This document shows, one piece after another, positions 33,721-33,885 of a stretch of 33,885 bases of DNA. The notes under the pieces were generated by a model. It saw nothing but the letters and a program-made list of their open reading frames with translations, was not told where the DNA came from and did not search any database. Position 1 is the first letter of the stretch; every line of letters begins with the position of its first letter. The stretch spans positions 1 to 33,885 of the forward strand of contig NZ_BAGD01000078.1 in the NCBI RefSeq assembly GCF_000308635.1. Reading direction: 5' to 3'. The translations under genes and the position numbers were made by a program. This DNA comes from Nocardia otitidiscaviarum NBRC 14405. GTDB taxonomy: Bacteria > Actinomycetota > Actinomycetes > Mycobacteriales > Mycobacteriaceae.

Positions 33721-33885
33721 TCAGTGTTGGAGCGGTGGTTCGCGGAGGGTGTGGCGATAGTCGGTGGCGGTGGTCCCGAACCAGCGCCGGCTGGCGCGGG
33801 TGAAGACTGCTTGTTCGCTGTAGCCGAGCAGGGTGGCCAGGCGGCCGAGTGGGATGTCGGTGTCGCGTAGGTAGTGTTCGGCTTG
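33721..33885 (-). CDS. AraC-family regulator, C-terminal end only
   Basis: The frame on the minus strand is open from the window edge to a TGA at 33721-33723, giving the last 54 residues. They contain the second helix-turn-helix of an AraC/XylS DNA-binding domain: RLATLLGYSEQAVFTRASRR, then WFGTTATDYR. The first helix-turn-helix and the sensor domain lie outside the window. The tail after YR is short (HTLREPPLQH), as in AraC members with a C-terminal DNA-binding domain. What it regulates cannot be told from this fragment. Confidence 0.75.
   Translation of the reverse strand, partial: QAEHYLRDTDIPLGRLATLLGYSEQAVFTRASRRWFGTTATDYRHTLREPPLQH

Overview
The window is very GC-rich, starts many genes at GTG behind GGAGG-type ribosome sites, and encodes F420-type oxidoreductase, L,D-transpeptidase, class I fumarase and Rsb-type stress-regulator families. 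It looks like chromosome from a mycolic-acid actinomycete; Nocardia or a close relative is my best guess from gene style, not a proven assignment.

Left part (1-15.1 kb). The window opens inside a large SMC-like ATPase gene of the TIGR02680 type (JetC of a Wadjet-like plasmid defence system; partners would lie upstream). Then come a small membrane protein, a VanY-type D,D-carboxypeptidase, a 0.7 kb intergenic stretch with an imperfect tandem repeat, a Tat-exported flavin oxidoreductase with both covalent-FAD residues, a class I fumarase and a divergent MarR regulator. From 8.7 to 14.0 kb lies a stressosome module, rsbR-rsbS-rsbT-rsbX-rsbU plus a separate STAS antagonist gene. It is preceded by a good SigF/SigB-type promoter (GTTT-N15-GGGTAT). 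The RsbU-like protein is fused to a C-terminal RsbW-like kinase domain. An F420-dependent oxidoreductase of the luciferase-like family follows, convergent.

Middle (15.4-26.4 kb). This looks like an accessory island. Two unknown small genes face a divergent unit: a kinase-like APH protein and an XRE/TPR regulator on the minus strand, and a tight operon on the plus strand. The operon holds a 58-aa protein, DUF4254, a Clp-N-like half domain, UDP-HexNAc-type 6-dehydrogenase, UXS-like decarboxylase, MoaD/ThiS-like sulfur carrier, SUMF1/FGE-like protein, GalE-like epimerase and PIG-L deacetylase. The combination of nucleotide-sugar enzymes with a sulfur carrier and an FGE-fold protein lacking the usual cysteine pair is the strongest candidate for an undescribed pathway. 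A DUF4352 protein, a broken gene and a lipoprotein follow.

Right part (26.5-33.9 kb). Seven tRNA-like genes form a minus-strand array (Trp, Tyr, Glu-UUC, Glu-CUC, Ile, Asn, Asp). Beyond it are a hypothetical gene, an FchA-like cyclohydrolase, an L,D-transpeptidase, a FolD whose catalytic lysine position is leucine, a YdcF-like protein, a PrmC-related methyltransferase overlapping a HAD hydrolase, and the end of an AraC-family gene. FchA and the altered FolD may complement each other in one-carbon folate metabolism.
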